Assembly: GCF_003002825.1 (NCBI RefSeq) | Contig: NZ_PVTE01000043.1 | Location: forward strand, 1-33,187 | Source: Spirosoma oryzae | GTDB lineage: Bacteria > Bacteroidota > Bacteroidia > Cytophagales > Spirosomataceae | Length of the DNA: 33,187 nt | Direction: 5' to 3' | Made by a program: the position numbers and the translations under genes | Notes under the pieces: generated by a model | Seen by the model: the letters and a program-made list of their open reading frames with translations, nothing else | What the model was told of the DNA's origin: nothing | Database searches by the model: none | In this document: one piece after another, positions 22,467 to 30,686 of the stretch | How the letters are laid out: every line of letters starts with the position of its first letter | Numbering within the stretch: the stretch's first letter is position 1

Positions 22467-23996
22467 CTATTTGTTAACATATTTATCGAATCGCAAATAA
22501 ACGCCATTTGTCCAGCCGAATCCGTCCTGATTTGGATACTCTCCTCCGCCGGTACTCAGGGCTGCATCGACCACATTGTACTTCTCCATCATCTTACCCG
22601 TCGCCCGGAAAACCCGGTCATTCAACGACAGCCAGTTATCGCGCCCGGTGTCAGCTGTTTCGGTAAAACTATAGTTGATGAGGCCCTTGTACACGATCCA
22701 TTGCAGCGGTGCCCAACCGTTCGGCCAGTCCCACTGCTGACCCGTTTTCTGTAGCGTTGTCACCCAGCCGCCCGCCTGTAGAAAATCCGTGTTGAGCCGC
22801 TCATGAACGGCCGCAGCCTGCGCATCGGTAGCCAGGTTGACGAATAACGGGAAAGCACCGGCCAGCGTCAGCCCAGCGATCCGTTTACCATTGACCAGGT
22901 CATAATCGTGGAAGAATCCGGTTTCCTGGTCCCAGAAAATTGTCAGGATAGCCTGTTTCCGAGCAGTGGCAAGGTGGTCGAACTGTACCGCTTTATCCGA
23001 CTGACCGGCATGTTCGTAGGCCTGCCGGAGTGTGTCCTCCAACGCGTAGAGCAGGCAGTTGAGATCGACGGGTACGATGTCGGCAGCTCGAATAGTGGCC
23101 ATTGTCGCTTCGTTTCCCAGCCAGCGACTGCTGAAGTCCCAGCCCGACTCACAGGCCGCCCGTATGTGCACGTACAGTTCGGCCGCCATCGGCCCGGCCA
23201 GGTTCAGCTTGCCCGACAAGTTTATTTCTTCCCGGTATGATTCAGGGCGTGGTGTGGGCGTATCGTCCCAATAGCGGTTCAGCACGACGCCGGATACTGT
23301 ATCGAGCCGTACCGTCCGACGGCTGATCGATTTGGTAGCATCCCCCGCATCGTTCATCCAGAAGTCGTATTCGCACTGTAGCTGTGGCAGGTAGTTCGTC
23401 AGGGCGTCGGGACCGTCGACTTCCGCCAGCAAACCCACCATCAGCGCGAAATAAGGCGGCTGCGACCGGCTCAGAAAGTACGTCCGGTTGCCGTTCGGTA
23501 TGTAGCCAAACATATCAATCAGGTGGGCGAAATTGTCGATCATGTCGCGCATCAGATCGTGCCGACCTGAATCCATCAGACCCAGCATGGTGAAGTAGCT
23601 GTCCCAGTAGAATATCTCCCGGAAACGGCCACCCGGCACAACGTACGGCTTCGGTAGCGGCACCCGCGAATCGTACGGTACAGCTTCGTCGGCCGGGCGC
23701 GTAAGGCGGTCCCACAACCGGTGAATATGCGCGACGGGGCCCGCTGCAATATCGCTCACAAAACCATCCCCCCCCGTTGGTTCAGGCACCCTGAACGTAG
23801 CCATCACGAATGCTTTCAGGTCGAAATCAGGTTTACTCTTTTCGCTTTCGTACAGCGCCAGAAGCTGCTCAGGAGCCACCAGTGGCACACAATCGACGAA
23901 GGTTTTTGAATCAGAAAAAATGCGGCTGGTCTGTACGTCGATAAACAAGTCGCCGAGCAGTTGATCGGGCGAGAGGGGGCGGGTTTCGTTGGTCAA
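22467..23996 (-). CDS. Cytoplasmic trehalase (GH37)
   Basis: 509 residues with no signal peptide. Both trehalase signatures are present: PGGRFREIFYWDSYFTMLGL (about 121-140) and QWDWPNGWAPLQ (about 421-432). The catalytic acid is probably Asp287 in ESGWDFSSRW and the base Glu486 in GGGEYPNQDGFGWTNGV. GH37 enzymes invert and hydrolyse alpha,alpha-trehalose to glucose. Length and signatures are those of the TreA/TreF family. A cytoplasmic location requires trehalose uptake, which the divergent MFS gene could provide. The divergent spacer has operator-like repeats (24058-24096). Confidence 0.96.
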   Translation of the reverse strand: MTNETRPLSPDQLLGDLFIDVQTSRIFSDSKTFVDCVPLVAPEQLLALYESEKSKPDFDLKAFVMATFRVPEPTGGDGFVSDIAAGPVAHIHRLWDRLTRPADEAVPYDSRVPLPKPYVVPGGRFREIFYWDSYFTMLGLMDSGRHDLMRDMIDNFAHLIDMFGYIPNGNRTYFLSRSQPPYFALMVGLLAEVDGPDALTNYLPQLQCEYDFWMNDAGDATKSISRRTVRLDTVSGVVLNRYWDDTPTPRPESYREEINLSGKLNLAGPMAAELYVHIRAACESGWDFSSRWLGNEATMATIRAADIVPVDLNCLLYALEDTLRQAYEHAGQSDKAVQFDHLATARKQAILTIFWDQETGFFHDYDLVNGKRIAGLTLAGAFPLFVNLATDAQAAAVHERLNTDFLQAGGWVTTLQKTGQQWDWPNGWAPLQWIVYKGLINYSFTETADTGRDNWLSLNDRVFRATGKMMEKYNVVDAALSTGGGEYPNQDGFGWTNGVYLRFDKYVNK

Positions 23997-24057
23997 GGCA
24001 AAACGATTTTAGCGAATAACCGTACTGTCCGGCATACGTCCCGACAGGCAGCTGAAT

Positions 24058-24096
24058 TTTGTCACTATTAGTTGACAAACTGTTAAACTTTGTCAA
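24058..24096. promoter_or_regulatory. Operator-like repeats in the trehalase/MFS divergent spacer
   Basis: Three half-sites: TTTGTCA (24058-24064), TTGACAAA (24072-24079) and TTTGTCAA (24089-24096). The last two form a perfect 8-bp inverted repeat with a 9-nt centre. Within it, TAAACTTTG at 24084-24092 resembles the -7 box with one extra spacer base. A transcription-factor site or divergent promoter is likely; no regulator gene is adjacent. Confidence 0.5.
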
Positions 24097-24143
24097 AGTT
24101 GCGTACATAATTTCATTCGTTCAACCCAACATACCTCGTCTGT

Positions 24144-25400
24144 ATGAGCCACTGGCGCGTTAAGCTTTCACTGCTGCTGAATTACTTCGTATTTGCGATT
24201 TTGCTTAACAGCGTCGGGACCGTGATTTTGCAGGTTCAGAACAATTATAAAGTGTCGGCTTCGTCGGCCAGTGTGCTCGAAGCGTTCAAGGATCTGACCA
24301 TCGCGGTTGTCTCGTTTCTGGTGGCTTCGTATAGCACCCGTATCGGCTACAAGCGGGCTATGCTGCTGGCCCTGGCCATAGTCACCTTCGCCTGCCTGCT
24401 GATGCCGCAGGTACCCGCCTTCTGGACAACCAAGCTGCTTTTCGCGGCCACGGGTGCCAGTTTTGCGCTGATCAAAGTGTCGGTTTTTGCGACGATTGGC
24501 CTTATTACCGAAGACCGAAACGAACACGCCAGCTTCATGAACTTTCTGGAGTCGTTCTTTATGATCGGCGTGTTATCGGGCTACTTTTTGTTCAGCGCGT
24601 TCGTCGATGATACCAACCCCCAATCAACCGCCTGGCTAACGGTCTATTATGTGTTGGCCGTCATTGCCGGGCTGGCCTTTTTGCTACTGCTCAGCACGCC
24701 AGTCGATGAGTCGAGCGTACAGCACGAAGCGGGCAAAAGCCTGATCGATGATTTCGGCGATATGGTTCGGCTGGCTGTCACGCCCGTCGTACTGGTATTT
24801 ATTCTGTCGGCCTTTGTTTACGTGCTGATGGAGCAGGGCATTATGAGCTGGCTACCGACCTTCAACAGTCAGATTCTGAAACTTCCGACCTCGCTCAGTA
24901 TTCAGATGGCCAGTATTCTGGCCGCCAGTACGGCCCTGGGGCGGTTCCTGGCGGGGCTGATTCTGCGCCGGATTTCCTGGTACTGGTTGCTCACGATCTG
25001 TCTGGTCATCGCAGGTTGCCTCGTCATCCTCGCGCTTCCGCTGGCGACATCAGTCGATGGACGCAACGTGACCGGCTGGGCTACGGCTCCGATAGCCGCC
25101 TTTATCTTCCCGATGATCGGCCTGTTTATCGCCCCGATTTACCCGGCAATCAACTCAGCGATTCTGAGCAGTCTCCCACTGCGGCAGCACGGGCCGATGG
25201 CGGGTCTGATCGTGATTTTCTCCGCGCTTGGTGGCACAACGGGGTCCATCATCACGGGGCATGTATTCGAAGCATACGGCGGGCAGACGGCTTTTTATTT
25301 CTCGCTCGTCCCGATTGGGCTGCTGCTCGTTTTACTAACACTCTTCAGTCGGATGCAGCCGACAGTCAAGCCCACTGTGACTACCACAGTAGGCCATTAG
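24144..25400 (+). CDS. MFS transporter, FucP/TsgA-like (candidate sugar importer)
   Basis: 418 residues and about 12 membrane helices. The N-terminus LNYFVFAILLNSVGTVILQVQNNY and the loop-2/3 sequence ASYSTRIGYKRAMLLAL match the FucP/TsgA branch of the major facilitator superfamily. The second half carries LGRFLAGLILRRISWYW and GLIVIFSALGGTTGSIITGHVFEAYG, also typical of these sugar/proton symporters. Because it is divergent from a cytoplasmic trehalase, trehalose or a related sugar is the best guess for the substrate, but this is context only. There is no signal peptide. uvrB follows 168 bp later with its own promoter-like sequence. Confidence 0.92.
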   Translation: MSHWRVKLSLLLNYFVFAILLNSVGTVILQVQNNYKVSASSASVLEAFKDLTIAVVSFLVASYSTRIGYKRAMLLALAIVTFACLLMPQVPAFWTTKLLFAATGASFALIKVSVFATIGLITEDRNEHASFMNFLESFFMIGVLSGYFLFSAFVDDTNPQSTAWLTVYYVLAVIAGLAFLLLLSTPVDESSVQHEAGKSLIDDFGDMVRLAVTPVVLVFILSAFVYVLMEQGIMSWLPTFNSQILKLPTSLSIQMASILAASTALGRFLAGLILRRISWYWLLTICLVIAGCLVILALPLATSVDGRNVTGWATAPIAAFIFPMIGLFIAPIYPAINSAILSSLPLRQHGPMAGLIVIFSALGGTTGSIITGHVFEAYGGQTAFYFSLVPIGLLLVLLTLFSRMQPTVKPTVTTTVGH

Positions 25401-25517
25401 CCACCGGTTATCGGTCGTCAAAAAACGGTTGCTGGTCGAAATGCGTTGTAAGAAAACAAGGCCGTGCATAGTCACAATTCCAGCTCTTCCTACCAGTAAG
25501 CTTGTTCAGAAAGCGTA

Positions 25518-25548
25518 TTGGACATGAGCGACATTTTGAGTATCTTAG
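25518..25548 (+). promoter_or_regulatory. Candidate uvrB promoter
   Basis: TTG (25518-25520), a 20-nt spacer and TATCTTAG (25541-25548), which matches TAnnTTTG except for two bases. It lies 20 nt before the ATG at 25569. It occupies the sequence that would encode a longer UvrB N-terminus, supporting the shorter start. Confidence 0.45.
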
Positions 25549-25568
25549 CCAGATTACAAACGCAGCTA

Positions 25569-27590
25569 ATGAACTTTAAATTAACCTCTGAATTTCAGCC
25601 TACCGGCGATCAGCCCAAAGCCATCGAACAGTTGGTGAAAGGTGTTCGGGAGGGCGAACCGGCGCAAGTGTTACTCGGCGTAACGGGGTCAGGCAAAACG
25701 TTTTCTGTCGCCAACCTGATTGCGCAGACCAACCGGCCAACGCTTGTCCTTAGCCATAACAAAACGCTGGCCGCCCAGCTCTACGGCGAGTTCAAGCAGT
25801 TCTTCCCTGAAAACGCAGTCGAGTACTTTATCTCGTACTACGACTACTACCAGCCGGAAGCCTATATCGCCACGACCAACACCTATATCGAGAAAGACCT
25901 GGCCATCAACGAGGAAATCGACAAGCTTCGTCTGGCGGCTACCTCGGCTCTGATGAGTGGTCGGCGCGACGTGATCGTAGTAGCCTCGGTGTCGTGCATT
26001 TACGGCATGGGTAACCCGGAAGAATTCAAGCGCAACGTCGTGCGGATCGGTGTGGGCGAGCAGATGAGCCGCAACAACTTTCTGCATCAGCTGGTCAGCA
26101 TTCTCTACAGCCGGACGGAAGGTGATTTCCAACGGGGCAACTTTCGGGTAAAGGGAGATACGGTCGATCTGTACGTTGCCTACGCCGACTTTGCCTACCG
26201 GGTCATTTTCTTCGGCGACGAGATTGAAACGATTCAGCGCATCGACCCGTCGACGGGTAAGAAAATATCCGACGAGAACCTGGTCACGATCTTCCCGGCC
26301 AATCTGTTCGTCACGGGTCGCGATACATTGAACGGGGCCATTCACCAGATTCAGGACGATATGGTCGCGCAGGTGCGGTACTTCGAATCGGAGTTTCGCG
26401 AACAGGAAGCGACGCGCATTCAGGAACGGACCGAGTTCGATCTGGAGATGATGCGTGAACTGGGCTACTGCTCGGGTATCGAGAACTATTCGCGCTACTT
26501 CGACAAACGTATGCCCGGTCAGCGGCCGTTCTGCCTGCTCGATTATTTCCCCGACGATTACCTGCTGGTGATCGACGAAAGCCACGTTACGATTCCGCAA
26601 ATCCGGGCCATGTGGGGGGGCGACCGTTCCCGAAAAACCGCGCTGGTCGACTACGGCTTCCGGCTTCCCTCTGCGATGGACAATCGTCCGCTGACGTTTC
26701 AGGAGTTCGAGGATTTATCGGGGCAGACGATCTACGTGTCGGCTACACCCGCCGATTATGAACTGCGCAAAAGTGAGGGCGTTGTCGTCGAGCAGCTGAT
26801 TCGGCCGACGGGGCTACTCGATCCCGAAATTGACGTGCGGCCCAGCCTGAACCAGATTGACGACCTGCTCGAATCGATCGACAGCCGGGTCAAGAAAAAC
26901 GAGCGCGTGCTGGTCACGACGCTGACCAAGCGCATGGCCGAGGAGCTGACGAAGTATCTGGAGCGCGTGGGTATCAAGACCCGCTACATTCACTCCGAAG
27001 TCAAAACCCTCGACCGGGTCGAAATTCTGCGCGATCTGCGCCTGGGCAACTTCGACGTGTTGGTGGGCGTAAACCTGCTGCGCGAAGGGCTCGACTTACC
27101 CGAAGTGTCGTTAGTCGCCATCATGGATGCTGACAAGGAAGGGTTCCTGCGCGACATCCGGTCGCTGATTCAGACCATCGGTCGGGCCGCGCGAAACGCC
27201 AACGGCAAGGTAATTATGTACGCCGATACGATCACTGGTTCAATGCAGAAAGCCATCGACGAAACCAACCGGCGTCGGGCAATTCAGATGGAGTACAACA
27301 CGGATCATGGCATTGTCCCAACGACGGTATTGAAATCGCGCGAAGCAATCATGGGGCAGACCAAAGTAGCGGATTCGAAGGCAAAGCATTTTTACGTCGA
27401 GCCGGAAGAGATTCGCATTGCTGCCGACCCGGTAGTAGCGTACATGGGAAAAGGCGATCTGGAAAAGGTCATCAACGAAACCCAGTCGAAGATGGAACGG
27501 GCTGCCAAAGAACTCGACTTCCTCGAAGCCGCCCGCCTGCGCGACGAGCTGTTTCAGCTACGCGATAAACTGAAGAAGGAAACGGCGTAG
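25569..27590 (+). CDS. uvrB: UvrABC excinuclease subunit B
   Basis: 673 residues from ATG 25569 (MNFKLTSEFQPTGDQPKAI), the same length as E. coli UvrB. It has Walker A GVTGSGKT (37-44), beta-hairpin residues YYDYYQPEAYIATTNTYIEKD, the Walker-B/DESH box VIDESHVT, helicase motif VI QTIGRAARN and the C-terminal UVR motif (KEEVINETQ-type; EKVINETQSKMERAAKELDFLEAARLRDELF). UvrB is the damage-verifying subunit of nucleotide excision repair, loaded by UvrA and recruiting UvrC. Earlier in-frame starts (TTG 25518, ATG 25524) add residues absent from the family. Monocistronic here; its convergent neighbour is the nuclease-like gene at 27702. Confidence 0.98.
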   Translation: MNFKLTSEFQPTGDQPKAIEQLVKGVREGEPAQVLLGVTGSGKTFSVANLIAQTNRPTLVLSHNKTLAAQLYGEFKQFFPENAVEYFISYYDYYQPEAYIATTNTYIEKDLAINEEIDKLRLAATSALMSGRRDVIVVASVSCIYGMGNPEEFKRNVVRIGVGEQMSRNNFLHQLVSILYSRTEGDFQRGNFRVKGDTVDLYVAYADFAYRVIFFGDEIETIQRIDPSTGKKISDENLVTIFPANLFVTGRDTLNGAIHQIQDDMVAQVRYFESEFREQEATRIQERTEFDLEMMRELGYCSGIENYSRYFDKRMPGQRPFCLLDYFPDDYLLVIDESHVTIPQIRAMWGGDRSRKTALVDYGFRLPSAMDNRPLTFQEFEDLSGQTIYVSATPADYELRKSEGVVVEQLIRPTGLLDPEIDVRPSLNQIDDLLESIDSRVKKNERVLVTTLTKRMAEELTKYLERVGIKTRYIHSEVKTLDRVEILRDLRLGNFDVLVGVNLLREGLDLPEVSLVAIMDADKEGFLRDIRSLIQTIGRAARNANGKVIMYADTITGSMQKAIDETNRRRAIQMEYNTDHGIVPTTVLKSREAIMGQTKVADSKAKHFYVEPEEIRIAADPVVAYMGKGDLEKVINETQSKMERAAKELDFLEAARLRDELFQLRDKLKKETA

Positions 27591-27667
27591 TTTTGATATA
27601 GTTTTTAGTTTTTCGATCTGAATTATATATACTTGTAACGGTTGGGGTGAGAGCCTCGACCGTTCCT

Positions 27668-27704
27668 TGAGGTGATGCAACCGGCCGGTACTAGCATCAC
27701 CTCA
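27668..27704. terminator. Terminator-like hairpin between convergent genes
   Basis: TGAGGTGATGC (27668-27678) pairs perfectly with GCATCACCTCA (27694-27704) around a 15-nt loop containing the self-complementary ACCGGCCGGT. On the plus strand it is followed by TTGTATTTT, a weak T-tract. It would end the uvrB transcript and overlaps the stop codon of the minus-strand gene. Confidence 0.6.
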
Positions 27705-28190
27705 TTGTATTTTACGACTCATCGTTCCGTTGAATATATCTTTCCGCTTTAAGCGAACTAGCTCCCCCCGCCAGATAATCCACAATTCTTTAACGTTTGG
27801 CGCAGCTTTCATGCGGTTGATCACACCGCTACATAAATCGCCTTTCCTGATACTACTCCGAATGTCAAGTACTACGTAATCAGCCTGCCGACGAGCATCC
27901 CGAATTTCATTGTCGATAGCCGAGGCTGTAGGCCGCTGATTATGTTTGAATTCAATCACGATCTGTTCTCGTAGCAAATAAGCGTCTGGGTTCTTCATTC
28001 CCTGACTATCATCTATTGCCAACAGCCGAACTTGATAACCAAGTTTTGCTAACACGACAGCCGTTTCGATGTTGAGTTGGGTCTCATGCGAATTATGGGA
28101 CAGATGCACTTCGACATAGCCGCCGGACGGCTCTTCTTCATTCATGCGGGGATCGGGGTAAACAAGTCGGTAGTTACGGGTGTCGGACAT
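27702..28190 (-). CDS. Orphan PD-(D/E)XK-like protein resembling CdiA-CT tRNase domains
   Basis: 162 residues and no signal peptide. A charged N-terminus precedes a helix (ETQLNIETAVVLAKLGYQVRLL) and the core NPDAYLLREQIVIEFK, in which D69, E80 and K82 have the spacing of a PD-(D/E)XK nuclease active site. The region SAIDNEIRDARRQADYVVLDIR (about 90-111) is typical, from memory, of CdiA C-terminal tRNase domains. No toxin-delivery domain and no visible adjacent immunity gene accompany it. AT-rich relative to neighbours. Likely a nuclease of mobile or polymorphic-toxin origin; function not certain. The minus-strand gene stands alone between uvrB and the glycosidase pair. Confidence 0.65.
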   Translation of the reverse strand: MSDTRNYRLVYPDPRMNEEEPSGGYVEVHLSHNSHETQLNIETAVVLAKLGYQVRLLAIDDSQGMKNPDAYLLREQIVIEFKHNQRPTASAIDNEIRDARRQADYVVLDIRSSIRKGDLCSGVINRMKAAPNVKELWIIWRGELVRLKRKDIFNGTMSRKIQ

Positions 28191-28375
28191 TGATCAAGTC
28201 GGCGTGGTGCAAGTCAACAAGTTCAGCACTTGCCATTACATGACAAAATTTTCATCCGTAATCGATTGTCTGTCTCGTATCTTCAGGCTGTGGCTAGCAG
28301 TGGATAGAATAACCACTGCTGGAAGCTGTGGGAGACGCGCAACTTAACCATCCCGGTAGCCCATCTAACCGAAAA

Positions 28376-28426
28376 AGTGTCAGCACCGAGTGCCCGAAGA
28401 AACTCCGTTCGCTCTGTGCTGACACT
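28376..28426 (-). terminator. GTGTCAGCAC hairpin terminating the GH36-GH97 run
   Basis: AGTGTCAGCAC (28376-28386) and GTGCTGACACT (28416-28426) form an 11-bp perfect stem. Read on the minus strand, the stem is followed by a T-run (complement of the A-run 28372-28376), so it can act as an intrinsic terminator 27 nt after the GH97 stop. Its long loop and repeat-like sequence (ACTCCGTT occurs twice) suggest it also belongs to a dispersed repeat family. Confidence 0.6.
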
Positions 28427-28452
28427 CCGTTATCTCTGTGTTTAAAACGCCC

Positions 28453-30543
28453 CTATTTCCGCACGAACTGAATAGCGCAGCCACCCCCGTTTGCCAAATG
28501 CAGGTTTAGCTTTGTTTTAGCCGTTACCGTCTTCTTTTCGATTACGTACGCTTCAGGATTTTTGTCCCAGTCGGCGGTGGGTGCGTCGCGGTAGATCGTC
28601 GCTTCATACGTTTTTCCCGGCTCCAGAAAACTCAGATTCAGCGGCAGATCACGACTGACTTCGTCGGTGATCGCGCCAACGTACCAGTTCGGCGACTGCT
28701 TATCCCGACGGGCAATCAGCACATAGTCGCCGGGTTCGGCAGCGAGTACATTGGTCTGTGCCCAATCGACAGGGACGTCGCGGATAAACTGAAACGCGTC
28801 GAGGTGCTTCTCGTAGTTTTCGGGCAAGTCAGCAGCCATTTGCAGCGGACTGTAGAGCGTTACGTACAAGGCCAGCTGTTTGGCCAGCGTCGTGCGGACA
28901 CGGGTCGTACGGGTGCTGTCAAACTGATTCAGCCGCATGCGAAACAAGCCGGGTGTAAAATCCATCGGTCCACCCAGCAAACGGGTAAATGGCAGCACGG
29001 TCGTGTGCTCGGGAGTGATGCCCAGCGTCGGGGCGTTGTTGAATTCGCTACCCCGTGCTGCTTCACTCGCCATCCAGTTTGGATAGGTGCGGTGCAGCCC
29101 GGTCGGGTGAATCGACTCGTGCGAATCGACCATGATCTTGTATTGAGCTGCCTTCTCAGCGACGCGCTGAAAATGGTTGACCATCCACTGTCCGTCGTGG
29201 TGTTCGCCACGCGGAATAATCCGGCCCACATAACCCGTCTTGACGGTGTTGATGCCTTCCTTCACCATGTACTGAAAGGCTGCGTCCATGCGTCGTTCGT
29301 AGTTCGTCACTGAGCCCGACGTTTCGTGGTGCATAATCAGCCGAACGCCTTTCCGTTGCGCGTAGGTTGTCAGCGAGTCGATGTTGTAATCGGGGTAGGG
29401 CGTTACGAAGTCGAACACCTCTTCTTTCCAGTTACCGAACCAGTCTTCCCAGCCTACGTTCCAGCCTTCTACCAGCACACCATCAAAGCCATATTTAGCT
29501 GCGAAGTCGATGTACTTTTTCACATTGGCCGTGTTGGCACCGTGCTTCCCACCCGCCAGCGGCCAGTTCGCTTTACCGACGTGCATTTCCCACCACATAC
29601 CGACGAATTTCTGCGGTTTGATCCACGATGGATCGGCGATGGTCGACGGCTCGTTGAGGTTCAGGATCATCCGCGACGCCAGTAAGTCAGTGGCTTTATC
29701 GCTGACCAGAATCGTGCGCCAGGGCGTTTGCGCGGGTGTTTGCAGATACGCCTTGTTGCCGACAGCATCGGGCGTTAGCTGACTGGTCAGCGTCAATGTT
29801 TTCTTGTCCAGTTGCAGCGCCATGACCGGGTAGTTTAGTACGGCAGCTTCGTACAGACTGATGTACAATCCATCGGCAGTCTTTGCCAGCAGGGGCGTCT
29901 GTACGGCGTTCGGTCCGATTGGCGACTGTAGGGCAATGTCTTTCTCCTTTGCCAGGGCCGCCGTCGCGTCGACCTCGCTTAGTTTGGTAAAATTGTAGAG
30001 GTACTCATTCGAATCGTAGTCGCCGGGCATCCAGAACGTACGGTGATCGGAGGCAAAACGAAACTGACTTAGTTCGTCGGCCACGACAAAATGGTCGAGT
30101 TTGGCCTGCTTCGGAAATTCGTACCGGAAGCCCACACCGTCGTTGAACACCTTGACGTGCAGGCGCATGCCGATTCCCGACCCGCCCTTATCCTGCAAGC
30201 TGACGATCAGCTCGTTGTACTGATTTCGAATCTGGATTTCTTCACCCCAGACCGGTTTCCACGTATCGTCTACGTTTGCCGAATCGATGGCCGTAATCGT
30301 AAACCGGTTTAGCGTCACCTGCGGTCGACTCAGCTTAATGCCCACGCCCGACGGCTCGATGACCGGTTTGTTTTTGTAGCGCACCTGGTAGGTGACCTCC
30401 CCCGATGGACTGTTTTGCACGGTTAGCCGAATGGCCTGATTCGGTGACCCAATCGACGTGGCAGACTGGGCGTGTAGCAGTGCCCCCGTCAAGCCGGTCA
30501 GCAATACGGTTAATACTGGTTTGTATAGGTTCATGGTTATCAT
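28453..30543 (-). CDS. GH97 alpha-glucosidase (SusB-like)
   Basis: 696 residues from ATG 30543 (MITMNLYKPVLTVLLTGLTGALLHAQ, a signal peptide; an ATG at 30534 is also possible). The GH97 TIM-barrel core reads VLVEGWNVGWEDWFGNW, FDFVTPYPDYNIDSL, RLIMHHETSGS, KTGYVGRIIPRGEHHDGQW and MVDSHESIHPTGLHRTYPN, with MASEAARGSEF. The three glutamates in HHETSGS, DSHESIHPTG and ASEAARGSEF correspond to the inverting-type SusB active site, so an alpha-glucosidase is more likely than the retaining alpha-galactosidase subgroup. Probably periplasmic. The upstream extension to 30579 is repeat-derived and excluded. Second gene after GH36. Confidence 0.94.
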   Translation of the reverse strand: MITMNLYKPVLTVLLTGLTGALLHAQSATSIGSPNQAIRLTVQNSPSGEVTYQVRYKNKPVIEPSGVGIKLSRPQVTLNRFTITAIDSANVDDTWKPVWGEEIQIRNQYNELIVSLQDKGGSGIGMRLHVKVFNDGVGFRYEFPKQAKLDHFVVADELSQFRFASDHRTFWMPGDYDSNEYLYNFTKLSEVDATAALAKEKDIALQSPIGPNAVQTPLLAKTADGLYISLYEAAVLNYPVMALQLDKKTLTLTSQLTPDAVGNKAYLQTPAQTPWRTILVSDKATDLLASRMILNLNEPSTIADPSWIKPQKFVGMWWEMHVGKANWPLAGGKHGANTANVKKYIDFAAKYGFDGVLVEGWNVGWEDWFGNWKEEVFDFVTPYPDYNIDSLTTYAQRKGVRLIMHHETSGSVTNYERRMDAAFQYMVKEGINTVKTGYVGRIIPRGEHHDGQWMVNHFQRVAEKAAQYKIMVDSHESIHPTGLHRTYPNWMASEAARGSEFNNAPTLGITPEHTTVLPFTRLLGGPMDFTPGLFRMRLNQFDSTRTTRVRTTLAKQLALYVTLYSPLQMAADLPENYEKHLDAFQFIRDVPVDWAQTNVLAAEPGDYVLIARRDKQSPNWYVGAITDEVSRDLPLNLSFLEPGKTYEATIYRDAPTADWDKNPEAYVIEKKTVTAKTKLNLHLANGGGCAIQFVRK

Positions 30544-30556
30544 AGGTTTCTTTTCG

Positions 30557-30667
30557 TAGCGACGCGATCGCTCCGGCACCCCGGCCTTTGCGTCTCAGCA
30601 TGCGTCAGCAATAATCGTCCGGTAGCAAAACCTGCCGGCGGTGAGACGCAAAGGATTGCGTCTCTAC
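30557..30667. repeat. CCTTTGCGTCTCA palindromic repeat in the GH36-GH97 spacer
   Basis: CCTTTGCGTCTCA (30585-30597) is a perfect 13-bp reverse complement of TGAGACGCAAAGG (30642-30654). An inner CCGGTAG / CTGCCGG stem-loop is nested inside. The outer GTAGCGACGCGATC (30557-30570) and GATTGCGTCTCTAC (30654-30667) are near-complementary, so the whole element is a cruciform-like repeat. It fills the spacer of a two-gene operon. Confidence 0.78.
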
Positions 30668-30686
30668 ATGTGGTTGCCGTTGATAG

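Noticed and set aside
25518..25568. Longer UvrB start at TTG 25518 or ATG 25524
   Set aside because: Promoter-like elements occupy this stretch and UvrB proteins begin at the M-N-F-K-L-T position (25569).
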